This document shows positions 24,101 to 36,294 of a stretch of 64,000 nucleotides of DNA, piece by piece (positions within the stretch are counted from its first letter, which is position 1; every line of letters starts with the position of its first letter). The DNA is from Istiophorus platypterus. Its lineage: Eukaryota > Chordata > Actinopteri > Istiophoriformes > Istiophoridae. Location of the stretch: contig CM029116.1 in the NCBI GenBank assembly GCA_016859345.1, forward strand, positions 6,612,643 through 6,676,642, written 5' to 3'. The notes beneath the pieces are model-generated. The model made no database searches. It was not told the origin of the DNA and saw only the letters and a program-made list of their open reading frames with translations. A program made the translations under genes and the position numbers.

Positions 24101-24787
24101 AGATTCATCACTTTACTTCATCCCACTAGTGCTGTGGCTGTTTCCTCTTGCCTAAAAGTGTAGTTAATCTCGCTATTTACCTAGTCTGCATAGAAAAGTT
24201 ATGCATCCTAATGCTAAATGTGTGTGAGGGTTCATATCACGTATTGACCAGCTGGAGTTTGTTTCATGGGCTGAACGCATACTTGTTTCATTTAAAGAAG
24301 TGCTTTCACAGAAACAAAGGTGTCACACCTGACGCTGGCAGACCCAGTTGCCTTCCTTTTTCCTGGTTTTTGTTGAGCGCTGCACTTCTTTGCAGTGTTT
24401 ACAAGATTTTAAACTTCTTAAGAAGAGTTGTGAGGAAAATGCAGTTTTTCAACTGCATGCCAACGGTGGCTCATCCAGATTTTGCCCAAATGCCTCTTTG
24501 GTGGCCGAGTGGATGCCACTCCTCATCTCCGTGGTGTTTAGGGAGAACCTAACCCTTGCTGCTGTGTCACCCTCTCTCAGACCACGCCACTTGATAAGGA
24601 GAAGCAAATTTTCCGACGAAGACGCCACCAGGATGTGAGGTCGGTTCCCCACCTCCTGCATGGTATCGGTGCCAGTCCCTCCCACGGCGCCAACCCTTGC
24701 CTCTCCCCCGCCGACTTCGCCTCTGAGATTGAAGACTATTCCCCAAGTTCGGCTGACACCGTCCGTTCGCCCACCTCTCCGTTCTAA
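9484..24787 (+). CDS. dclk1: Doublecortin-like kinase 1, long isoform (751 aa)
   Basis: Fifteen coding exons: 9484-9844, 10103-10449, 17753-17852, 18422-18538, 19009-19103, 20020-20107, 20212-20381, 20755-20874, 21176-21322, 21889-22022, 22189-22266, 22419-22515, 22664-22744, 22873-22986 and 24581-24787; phases agree throughout. Two doublecortin domains lie at about residues 50-140 (KIRFYRNGDRYFKG) and 175-260 (RPKLVTIVRSGVKPRKAVR); they bind and stabilise microtubules. A Ser/Pro/Arg-rich linker spans about 270-370. The Ser/Thr kinase domain runs about 387-645: glycine loop GDGNFAVV 394-401, Lys416, HRD 506-508, DFG 530-532, APE 552-554, so it looks catalytically intact. The start MELEHFDERDK matches an internal Met of human DCLK1; the few residues upstream of it in the human protein are absent. 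The tail after the kinase ends DYSPSSADTVRSPTSPF, as in the mammalian long form. DCLK1 acts in neurons and tuft-type cells. Confidence 0.95.
12139..12152 (+). promoter_or_regulatory. Candidate RFX X-box
   Basis: GTTTCTATGGTGAC matches RYYNYYATRRNRAC at every position. A related half-site, GTTGCTAAGGAAC, follows at 12169-12181. Such a match is expected about twice by chance in 64 kb on both strands, so this is only a candidate. Confidence 0.2.
15116..15191. repeat. (GT)n microsatellite
   Basis: About 76 bases of nearly pure GT repeat with two TA interruptions near the 3' end, inside the DCLK1 large intron. Confidence 0.97.
17940..18115 (+). repeat. Fish dispersed repeat, copy 1 (GGTTAAG-rich)
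   Basis: Starts with TGATGAGGACATT, contains GGGCTGTTTGAAGGTTAAG and a run of GGTTAAG/TTAGGG-like words, and ends in a short GT run at about 18079-18096. The order of these blocks is shared with three other copies in the window. It lies in a DCLK1 intron. Confidence 0.7.
18238..18259. repeat. Poly-T run
   Basis: Twenty-two T residues in a DCLK1 intron, upstream of the 18422 exon but too far from it (about 160 bases) to be its pyrimidine tract. Confidence 0.95.
18539..18865 (+). repeat. Fish dispersed repeat, copy 2
   Basis: Begins with a degenerate GT run directly at the exon donor, then ATGAGGACATTTTTTGAAA, GACTGGTCCTCACTTT, a GGTTTAGG-type stretch and GGGATGCATTATG near its end. It is the most complete copy. 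It starts within a base of the DCLK1 exon ending at 18538. Confidence 0.7.
23889..24638 (+). CDS. dclk1: DCLK1 alternative C-terminus (alternative exon plus second frame of last exon)
   Basis: A 74-base cassette exon at 23889-23962 encodes LDQDFTIQRSGSLDHYQHPG and LYWI. It shifts the frame by two, so the terminal exon is then read as RPRHLIRRSKFSDEDATRM and stops at TGA 24636-24638. Both parts match the known alternative tail of mammalian DCLK1. This isoform would be 726 residues. Without the cassette, exon 22873-22986 joins directly to 24581 and reads through to 24787. Bases 24581-24638 are therefore coding in two frames. Confidence 0.88.
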
Positions 24788-26700
24788 CAGCCTTCCTGAA
24801 GTTACAGCACTGTCCACCCTTCCATGGAAAAGTGTGAGAGGATGGAGTGAAGTGCAAAATGGGAATAACCCGACATCGGGTTCAGTCTGCTGACTTGGAC
24901 ATTAACAGACTACATATTTACCTGTACCTATTTTATTTTTTCCTGTCATAGTAATTTTAATAGTAAAATACAGATGAAGGGGCAGTCCTCTGGATTGAAG
25001 AATACACCTTAAGAGCATGCAACAATTTTTAATGTATTTTCCCTTTTCTTTTGTAAAAGCCACCAAACTGTTTAAGCCTTGTTTCTACACAGCACTGGTT
25101 CATTGTAGTACTCTAGAGCCCTCTACTGGTTTTAATTGTATACTGCAGGAAAGACAGCCTGCTATGTAAAGCACTTAGCTTTTTAATGGAAGATGTAAAT
25201 GCAAAACATGCTTAAAACCTTAGCCTCTTAAATATTAAATTACATGACTCGGTGATATGACATATTTAGTGCATATCACTTACCGTACTGACTTAAACAC
25301 AAATGCTTGTTAACAATAGCCCTCTCAATATAACATCTAACTTAACTTTGCTGTGATACTTGAGGTTGTGGTGCAAAAACCTTGGACACTGTTTAAGAAA
25401 ATTTAAGAAACTGAAAAGAAATGCTGCTATATTGTACCATAAGCATTACTTGTACTGAACAGGGTTTTTTTTTGGGGGGGGGTTAGGAGAAATATTGTGC
25501 TGCCACCCAGTAGCTTGCCTCTTAGAGAATCATGGGCACTAATGTTTGACTGTCGATGATCCAGCTTACCTGTGTGCTTGATGGTGGTGATTTAAGCAGT
25601 AGTTTTGTTACGTGTCTGTGAGAGTGTGTGTGCAATCTGCTGGTGGTGGTACAGATGAATGTCTGTGCCGTGTAGTTGGTAGTAAGTGCGCGTGTAAAAC
25701 CTTGCTTTGGCACATGTGGATTTAAGTGCAATTAGGTGTACTGGCCAACGATCACAGTGTCAAATTTGTCCTTTGCAATGCTGCAGTAAGTGAGACTAGA
25801 TCTGTTGGTGGTATCATTGGTATCCAACTGACACACTTCTCTGTCAGACGGGGCAATCAGCTCTTGCACAAAGTGATTTTTTTTTTTCCCTCACAATGAA
25901 ATAAGAAACAAGTTAAATGTTGGTAAACAGCAGTGCTTCCAGTAAAATCCCCCCTCCAAACAAGATGGCTAAGAAGTCTGGCTCATTAGAATATATGTAC
26001 TATATGTCCTCTAACCACTTCATACATTGGTTCACCAGAGACCAAATATTCATGGATGTGAGTGTCCTATTGCTTTCATCAGAGACGGTAACCTGCATGT
26101 CTGCTAGTATGCATCCTAAATCAGTTGTTCTGGTTCTTTACTACTCGATATACGCCTGTCAGATATAAAACCATTTCTGTTGTCACTGTACATGCTGTCT
26201 TGGTGAATGCAGTTCAGACTATAGTCATACCACAGCTGAGTTAAGACTTGTATATACATATTTTAACAAATGTAACACTACACCACTGACTTTGTTGTTA
26301 AAGGGCTTCTAAGTTTTTGACCTGGGGGGGGGGTGAACATAAAAGCACAAGGAGAGAAAGTTGTGATGGTTGGAATGTCTTTGCTTTTCACAACAGTGTC
26401 TGTTTTACATCATCTGGAAAACAAATAATGTTCCTAACACAGTTTGACAACATGCTACTTAAAGACAAATGGGAATGTCAGTATTACGCGGAAGGAGATG
26501 GAGAATTTGAATGCTGTATTATATTCATCCATATTCCAATAATGTAAGGATGTTATAAAACCTGAATGAGGAAAAAAGTTATACACTTCTTTTCACATTT
26601 AAAAAAAAAAAAAAGAACTGTTATGGTTAAAAAAAGGAAACTTCCAACAATGTACTCTGCAAAGGAACCCAACCTTGAAATAAAAAGGATTTAATTAATC
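24788..26700 (+). other. dclk1: DCLK1 3' UTR
   Basis: About 1.9 kb from the stop to a well-placed AATAAA. It contains G- and T-runs and small unsupported ORFs, and a perfect match to the CTCF core (GCCCTCTACTGG, 25118-25129). The extent is inferred from the polyadenylation signal. Confidence 0.6.
26679..26684 (+). terminator. DCLK1 polyadenylation signal
   Basis: AATAAA at 26679-26684 is the last plus-strand signal before the NBEA 3' end, about 285 bases from the first minus-strand signals. Confidence 0.5.
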
Positions 26701-26967
26701 GAAGTCAGCAGCTCATCTGTATGAGTCAGTGTGTCAGTTTTTGCAAGACAAGTTGCTGCAGATTTGCTGTAACAGATCTGGACAGCAGATGGCAGTATAA
26801 CCAAATGAAGAGCTCACAGCGTCAGTACAGTTCCACCATCAGCTGCTTATTTATAGCACCGGTGGTGGAGCTGTAGTCATACATACTTCTATTATGGGAA
26901 GGCATTAATACTTGCATGATTCTTTTAGAGGAAGTTCTCGAAAAGAAATACTCCTGAAGCTGTTATA

Positions 26968-28760
26968 TTTATTTTGTTTTATTAAAAAAACAAAAAAAAG
27001 ATAGCAGTTGAATTTAGTTATTAATTTTGATATAATCGCATAAACTTCAAACATATCCTACCTCTTCAAAAACATGTGAAAAAAACAATTTCAATACAAA
27101 TCATAGTGTATCTTAAAATGTTACATAAAATCAAAATGTACTGCTAAATGCCAACATTAATAAAATGATTATTTTCTTTAAATTTAAATTCACAATAATG
27201 AAAATGATTTCACAGGAAAACAAAGTGAACTCAATGCCTTAAGTAGCTCCCAGCATGCAACACTTGAGCTTTCGGTAGGGTGGTGTCCTGTAGAAGGACT
27301 TAAAAAAAAATAAAAAATCTGAACGTAAACTCAAAACCATTTGCATATTTTTGTTAATTTTAAATTGTCAGTCACAGTGACCGACAACTCATTCCATCAG
27401 TTAAATGCAGACACAGTTGTTTCATATCACCAGAAATAGACCGGAGTCACTTTTGGAACAACTGCTTGTCGTCATCAGATCATTTACTATCACAGCTGAA
27501 AACCTTACTTAGAACTTTTCAGCACCCAAGTCACAATATTGCTCACCAATACATGGTGTTACAGCATGAACTTGTGTTCATGAATTCACAGATTTAAAAT
27601 GGATGAGCAAGCTTTTTTTTGCAAAAATGGGAAAACTGAAATGCACAAGTATGACTGTTTGCAGTGTCAACAATTGTAAAATGTCTTAAAATGACACTTT
27701 TTTTTTATGCCTCAAAGATTTACCACAAACACAATGAAGGTCATGAGAAACTATCCAAAAAAATCCAGTGATTAATACCCTGGATATGTTTTTTGGAAGA
27801 AACTGAAACAACAAAAACAAAAGATTGCTTACAGCTATAATAATAGTTTTAAGATTTTTGCAGTAAATAATTTTTTATTCTTTGCCATCAATAAACAAAA
27901 TAGTCCTCAATTTAAAGTATGGAGATATCACAATTTTATCCTTTCTGCTGACATAATCAAAACAAATACTTCACAAAGGACTAGGCTCACACTGAATTTG
28001 ACATTTCTTCCATATAGACATTCAGACAACAAATTAACAAACATTGTCTTTTCACATACACATACATTTGACCACTGTTATTAACAATGAGCAAACATTG
28101 GCCATATACATGTATTACTAACCATCATATATCTGAAGTGCGATGGAGACATTTCAAACATTTATACATGGTAGCTTGTTTGACAGTATTTAGATCTTTA
28201 CCTCTACCTTTACAGGGAAGAAACATTTTACACTGTCCATATTTACAGTTTATTTTTTTGTTCCTAGAAAAGTGTTCCAAGTGAGATATACATCTCATAA
28301 AAATGTTGTATAAATGCTCATAACAGGATTTGTTTTGTTTTGCATTTTCACAGTTTGAAAGAGTAACTTATATGCTTACATTGAGGTTTTTTTTTTTTTT
28401 TTTTTAACTTAACTGTTTCATCTAAGTGTTAACTCAGGTTGATCTCAGTGTCTCCTTGTCCATAAACAATAGACCTGCTTGACTCAGTTGGGGAAATGCT
28501 TCAGCTGGTGCTCAGGTAAGACATGAAACCAACAGAAAATGATTGTTCAGCAACAGACGAATGACAATAAGTCCCCCTGAACAAGAGGCGAAATGAACAC
28601 ATGTAAGCACATCCCGTTCTTTATGAGCCACACCACGCTGGTGTACTCCTGTCTACCGGATCTCCTCCATGTGGGTCTTCTGCAGCACAGTTCGGTTACT
28701 GGCTGGTAGGTGTTCCTCATAACCCTTCACACTTGCCTTCTGCTGCGTGGATCTATCACC
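26968..28760 (-). other. nbea: NBEA 3' UTR with polyadenylation signals
   Basis: About 1.8 kb of AT-rich sequence follows the NBEA stop on minus and ends with AATAAA (TTTATT on +) at 26978-26983 and 26968-26973. No other gene is supported in it. Confidence 0.55.
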
Positions 28761-31700
28761 TCAGTACCTGTTTTGATGCTCATAGTGCCACCGGTTGAAA
28801 TCGATATTAAATGCCACGATGCTGCCGGAGGCCATGCCTGTGATTAAAGTCCTGAAGAACAACAATAGCATTAAAATTTAACGTGAAATCCCAATTTCAG
28901 CTAAAAAAGATACAGATGCAGAAAAAAACAAACAAAAAAAAAAAAATTCATGTGTGCATTTTGTTTAAAATATCCATCATGGTGAATGAAACAAGCACAG
29001 TAGGTCATCAGGGGCTGTAACAGTAAATTACCAGGTTTCTCTGACAACTGAAGTGGACCATTGAGGCCCCCTACCCCCTTTGCCCTGGTGTCCACGCCTG
29101 GCTGGTATGTAGGAAAAGCAGCTGATTTCACAGGGTCGTCTTATACTGCTACACCCCAAGGGCTTAAATGCTCAAGCACAATGAACAGAGCCGTGGCAGA
29201 ATGCCCCTCTGTAAATGGTGTTACAGGGCATGGCTCACTTGTGTTACCTAATGTCACCCTATTGAGGGGGAAAAAAAGACTATGACTGAATGAAGGGATT
29301 CTTAAATATTTAATTACAGAGATTTGTTAAGTGATGATAGAAGAAATGTTAAAAGAGGTATGTAGTGCTTGATTTTAACGTTTTTAGTGATGTGATGAAT
29401 ACTTGTGATCCTTAGTTTACACTAAAACTAAATGAAAATGTTAATAAAAATTGTATCTTCTACCTGACCATCCTCTGCTTACCTTAACAGGTTATGCACT
29501 TAGTCATGGTGTAGAGTTATTAGTAAAGTTTATTTGTTTAAGAATTAGGCCTTTGTTTTTGGCCAGTGGCTGTGAAGTGCAGCTTGAATGTTCAGACTCT
29601 CTAACCACTCTTGACTGCCAGGGTCACATGATGACGTCAGGCTTATAGCCCCAGAGCGAACACTGTCGTCTCTGCGCCGCCAATCAGGCATCCATTATAT
29701 TACTCCTGATGAATCTTTCAGAATGCAGACACATGCTGCTGACCTGCCCATGGGCTTGTGCAGCCTACATGTGAGCTCGCTTTTGTCTATTTATTTAAAT
29801 AAGTGAATCTGCAGAAGATACCAATGTAATTTTTTGTCTCTATGGCAACTGCAGGGTCTATTTAAAGGGAAAGGGTGGTGGGTAATTCACTGACTAAAAT
29901 ATACAGTGACAACCATGAAATGCAGGCAACACCAGGCTTTTTACCTCAACCTATGCATACAACACAGTTCTGAGGACATGTGGGAACATTTAGATGCACC
30001 CAAACACATATGGATTCACATGAGCCCGTGCTGAAGTCAGTCACAAATATGTAAACACATAAGCCCATACAATGATTCTGTAAAGTAGAACCAAACTCAT
30101 GCACCATCTCATTTTTATCATAGACTGAAATGTACAAACCATTTGGTGTGAACTTGCCGTTCCTTTTTACTTAAGATGTTAAAAAAAACGTCTTTGTTTG
30201 CTTCTCCTTATCTATATCTACTAGTGATAATGTCCATTACCTGGATTCACCTCATTGGGGGACCTTATTGAAACAGTAAAAGTAACTGTATGTGATGAGC
30301 TGGAAACATCACATGTCTCTCTGCAAACACACTCCCTCTCACTCTCTCTCTCACTCTCTCTCTCACTCTCTCTCTCAGCGGCCTACCATACCATTACTGT
30401 CATACAGGCGGCCCGCTCTGACCTTTGATCATGTGACAGATCCATGGCTCGGATGCCGGCGTCGCAGCCTGGGTAGATGTAGAGCTGTTTGAAGTCACAA
30501 GCCTGCCACACCTCCACCACACCGTTGTCCCCGCCTGTCACCAGGTTGTGGCCGTCACTGCTCAGGAGGATCGCCTACGGGAGGGACAGGGTTCAACGTG
30601 TCACCTCCGACTTAACTTTTGTTGAGATTTCCCGGGAAAGTTTTCTTGCTTCAGCGTGTGAAAGATGTCAAGGAATGAGAAATGGCTATGTACACAAATT
30701 GAGGATTCAACATTTTCGATAGCGGAGGAATTGAATAAGAACAACTTGCAGCAGTGACAAAGCTTTGAAATTAAAGTTTAATACAAATATGAGATGGATT
30801 ATTTTATTATTATTAATGATATTTGTACAGTTATGCAATGTTTATATCTATGACAGGAAAACTTAACTGTCTCCTGTAGAGGATGTTTTGAACTATATAC
30901 CTCGATCATCAAACATTCTGTATCAGTCAGATCACACCAAATCCCTCACTGGCCATTTCTTGTGACATTTTGCATCTTTCATTTATTACCAGCCGGAGTG
31001 GCGTAGCTGGTTTTGTTTGCACCAGTTCTTATGTGCATACTTGTACTTCTGTCTTTTTGAGGCAACGTTTCAGTTTTAGACCTCAGGAGTGAAGATATTT
31101 TGGCAAGGGAAAGACATTTTGACTGGTCCTCACAACTTTCAAAAGGCTCTAACTTTGTTTCAGGGTTCAGGATAGAATTAGGTTTAGATTAGGCTTGTAG
31201 TTGTGATCGTTGAGGTTAGGGTGAGGGACAATAGCACAGCAACAGTGTCACAGCCGTACGCAATGTACTCACAAATTTTTACAGGTGTGTAGCTGTTAGC
31301 AAAATGAAGGCTGAAACCATTAGTATTGATTGCTGATGTAATGATGGAGTAAACACTACTGAGTACTCATGTATTGTAATGTAGTACTGAGAACTCATGG
31401 GTTGGAATGTCCACATGTTGACAGGCGTCGTGGTACATGTGATCACACTATGGTTCCTTCTTTTTAGTTGCCTATTCAGGTAGCCATCAATAAACATCCT
31501 TCAGCACATGAACATGATCTTAACCGAATTGAAAACACCAAGCAATCACTAGTTATGCAATATTTCTGTAAAATGAGCTAGTGTCTGAATCAACATTTAT
31601 GTACTTAGTGGATAGCTACAAATTTCCAGTTCAATATTTGAAATATATAAGACTACAGATAGATCCAAAGATGAAGCCACATCTTTTAATGGAGTAAACT

Positions 31701-34700
31701 GGTGTCAAAAAGTCAGCCTACCCTGGTGGAGTCATTGACCTCCATCTGCGCCAGCAGTTTGCCATTAATGCTGAAGTTGCAGAAATGGCCCCTCTCGTAG
31801 TAGATGATGCAGTGGCCCTCGCTGGACACAGAGATGAGCCGTGGGCACTGAAAGGGGTCTGGCCCCTCCAGAGCCCGCAGCAGGTCCCCTGTGATGGTGT
31901 GGACCAGACACGGACCCCCTGCAAATTCAAAAAAGATACATAAAACACAAGTGTCTGCAGAATAAAGTAAAAAAAAAAAAATATATATATATATATTGTC
32001 TCTATATAACCAGACAGTGTCATTTCTACAGTACTACTGCTAAGAGTGAGCTTAACGTTTTCTGTGAGGCATTTGCTTTTTTAGCGGCCACACATGCAGG
32101 TCTGTGTGGGTTGGTAATAGACTGATAACCTACAGCACTGTATGTATACCAATATGCAAGCTTAAAGCATGGGTGTCCCTGACTTCCTCCTTTCTCTTGG
32201 CCTTCCGTTTCTTTATTGAGGGACACAAAGGCACACTGACCTTTGGCTCCGCTGATGACCAGGCCCAGCTCTGCACAGACAGACACACACACAACCTCCT
32301 GGTCATGACCCGTCAGAACTGCTCGGGGGGCTGGGTAGTCACCTAAAAGATGACCGATACAAAATACTCTTAAACAAATGACTCACTTTAATTGATGAAA
32401 TATACTGACCGCCTCTGAAAACATCACCTAAACAATTTAAATACCTGAATAGCGAACTGAAAGGTAATCTTAATTTACCAGTCAACATTCTGCATTTCTG
32501 AATGTGAATTTCTGTACAAATGTCTACATTAACAGCAAACCTTCATTACGTAATAAAATCATATGAATATAAGCACAGTGATTGTGACACACATCTGCAA
32601 GCAGGGAGGTCCCTTTGAATTGTCATGTAAATGCGGGGATGCCCAGTGATGACAGCCGGGACGCTTGATTTCATCCCGTGTGTCACATGATTGATGATGG
32701 CTGGGGGAGAGGTTAGTGAGGGGAGTTTCAGGACACCTGGAGCCGACCTTGAGTACTGCCAGAACGGGGCCTCAAGCATGAAGAGAGTAGGCTTTCTCAA
32801 TCGCTCTGGTCAACAATACTAAACCTAAATCGTCCTTTTCCTAAATACTGTTACTTCTCTTTTCATCATTCAATCAGTAACTTTGAGAGTGACATGCTAT
32901 TGGGTTGTAGAAAGAGTTGATTCTATTGAATTAGTTGTTAAATTAATATGTAATCATTGAAATCGGCACTAAATGCAAAACTGCATCAAGCATTTTCCAC
33001 GTTTATATATATATATATATAAATTTATTTTTTTATTTTTTTTAATAAAACAATTATACTGTTAATTGTGTGGGTCATTAGCATAATTATCTTACCTTTC
33101 AGCCCAATAGTGATGGCAAACTCCTGTCAAACTGAATGAAAACTGAACACAACTGAATAAACTGTATGTCATGTGGCTGCTGGTGTTCAGCCAATTCAGT
33201 GAAAGTTTCTCTATCCACCTAGATGACTGTAATTTCCTGATAGATGATGTGGACATGTGTCAGACATGTCCCCCTACTCCCAGTCCCCTCCATCATCCCC
33301 TCCTCCAGTTCGGCATATCGTCTATGCAGTTGCGGCGGCCCAGTCAGTGAGCTGGACTGTGATCGATGTAAGGCGGTCTTTCAGAGACCAGGACCTGAGC
33401 GGCGCTGTCAGTCCCAGCACCTGCTGCTGAGAGGAGCTGAATAGGACAAGTGTCAGGAAAAAGCCTCCTGGGAAAAAAGGGGACCTAGTGCAGCTCACCT
33501 ACCCAACAAAAGATTCAATCACCCTGTACCATGTACCCCCACCACCCTCCCTGAGCCCTGGGGACAAGCAAGATCCAGCCGCCACAATTACCCGGTGCAA
33601 ATATCCCTTTGCACCCGGGTGATGGGCCGAGTCTGAGAGGCAGGGCCATGATTGAGCTGGAAGTTATTTTAATTATTATACATTTAGGACACGTGCAGCC
33701 TTTTGAGGTGCGGGTGAAATCAATTTCTTGGGCACACCGCATCTGCGGGATGAGGGAGTAGTGATCCGGCAGGCTGCTGCTCTGTATTCACACAACCTTC
33801 TACCGGCATTATAGAAAATATAATAGGCATGAAATCACCAGGATGAGGCTCCTGGAAGAGATTGTTCAATTAATAAGCCAGTAAGTGAGAGAATAAAGAG
33901 CACTTTGGTGTTCTGTGTCCTTTATGACATTAATTTGAGGGCTCCAAGGGGGAAGATATGAAAAAGTGGCGAGATTTATCCCTAAGGGTCCCGGCAAATG
34001 CCTGCCATCTATATTTGAATGTGACCGATAAAGGCTGGCTACAGAGATTTGAACAGAATTGTGTCAAGCATACAGTATGTAAAGTTTTTAGCTGATCCCA
34101 AGTCATTTTCCACTGCACTGTCCCCGTTCCTTCATAGACAAACTCCAGCTTCCTGCATCTCGAGGGCTGTGCATTCTTTAACCAAATTTGATTATTTTTG
34201 GCCAACTTGATATACTGATGAGATATTGATAAGAGTCTGGAAGTGATTTGATTGAGTGAAAACACATCCTGTCTTTTGTTTGAAGGGATTAGGTACTAGC
34301 CTCCTTCCCTTTTGTCCGTTGAAGATGCACTGTAAGCACTATGAGCGGGAATATCAGGGGAATACTGTTTTGCTGCTGCAGTAACACAAGTGCTACTGCC
34401 CCTTGCTAATTGGAGGCAACCAAGCTGAAATTCTTAATTAACTGTCGGAGCCTCAGTGAAGTTAATTAGAAAACACTTGCAACTAATCTGGAGCTCCTGG
34501 AATCTGTGACAATTGGAAACACAAGATCTTCTAGCACGCAGTCACATTGAAGATGAGGAGGAGGGTGAATTTTTGTTTTATTTCTGGATGACAATACAAA
34601 AATCACATGCGCATTTTGAGTGCCGAGATGCAGCAAATTTACACATCATAATAATATATCACAGCCCTACTGCAAATGTATTATCCTCTTCCTGTCCCTC

Positions 34701-36221
34701 CACATTATTTGATTTCTGGCATAGAATGTTTTTCCCAGGGTTGATCAAAGACTTGTACTTACAACATAACTTTACAAAAAAATACTAACAATAGACTAAC
34801 ACACCTTTTTTAGGCTTCTACTTCACAACAAAGGGCTACATTCATACGTAATTTATTAAAAAATATTCCTGTAAACTCATCTAGAGGGTGTTGCTACTGT
34901 ATGCAGTCTGTGTGTTTATGGCACATGCATAAGCCCACTCACTGTTATTGGGGTTGTCACCGATAATATGGTGTCGCCCGCTCCAGTACCACAGCAGCAG
35001 AGTCGCATCCCTGGACCCGGAGACGATGTAGCAGTCCCCTCCAATGTAGGACTCTGACCTGGCCAGACATGTCACGACATCCCAGTGGCCGAAAACTATC
35101 TGGGTCAGCTTGCCTAAAGAGGATATGAGTACGTACATGATTTTAGTGTCAGTGAAAATTTGTGGTAAGAACCTAACTGACTGTAGTAAAAGAAGTGTTC
35201 TATTCATAAGGGAATTGATACTGCATTTTCAGGTTAAACTAATGGTTCTCAGCCTTTTCAGTTTGTGAACTCTCAAAATTAAACAATGCCTACTTGTGAC
35301 CCCCTCAACAGAGTTTATGGTCTTGTGGAGTGTGGAGTGAGTTCGACAGTTCAACCCACAAGAGTTATTTTATACTCTGGTTGTTCATTTGAATGATTTT
35401 TAAAATGCCTGAAGAGGTCAAACAATCCAGTAATTCACAGGAGAAGAGAAAGGCTAAAGGACAACGCAAACACATTTTTTTCTCTGGGAGTTTAGAATCG
35501 ATGGTTTAAATGCCGCTTGTCAGGTTGCAGTCGAAAGGAAATTCAAATTTTTTTTTTTAACTTATCAGTAAGTTCGACTGTATTACACTGCAATCATCCC
35601 TTTTTTCTACAAGACTTGTCAGGAGAGCGCAGCGAATACACTGTGTTATTCCCATCATAGCACTCGGTCCTCCACACATCAGTGCACACCTCTATAGGAA
35701 ATAGACTTTACACTGTAACCTACCTGTCTCGGAGGAGTACACACGAAAGCTCTTGTCCCAGAAGCCACACACCAGGATGTAGCGGTTGTCAGCTGTCACC
35801 ACAAAACAGTGTGTGGTGATTTGGATGCTCTGGTCCACTAGGTCTGTGATCTGACGCTTGTTGCTTCCAGTATTGTTGGCTGTGAAAAAAAGGGGGAAAA
35901 ACAGAACACATGTAAATACCTGAGGCATTTTTAAGTTATTAATTAAGACATTAAGACCCTTCTAATTAGAAAGAAATAAAAGTGTTGCATTTTTTTTTTG
36001 ATCGTTGTGTACGATGCAGTGCTTTCCCATTCAAAACAATCAAGCTTACTCACCAACCAGAGCATCCATCTCTATGGGTAAGTGATGGGCCTGCTCCAGA
36101 GAGTAGCCCGGTGCTCCTCGGAGACCTGGATTCAGACACAGATATGTAAGGAAATGAATCACTGAGCCTATTTCTAACCAATGCACACGTGTATTTAAAC
36201 CCACATGCGTGCGCGCGCGCA

Positions 36222-36294
<73 letters not shown>

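Noticed and set aside
30333..30378. Regularly spaced CT units that might suggest a CRISPR-like array
   Set aside because: Simple sequence with no unique spacers, in a vertebrate intron.
33244..33444. 66-codon Cys/Ser-rich ORF in an NBEA intron
   Set aside because: No domain recognised, no splice-site fit to NBEA, and it sits in a GC-rich stretch that would give such an ORF by chance.
35236..35330. Transposase-coding hAT element
   Set aside because: Only end-like words are present; no ORF with transposase motifs is nearby, so at most it is a degraded non-autonomous copy.
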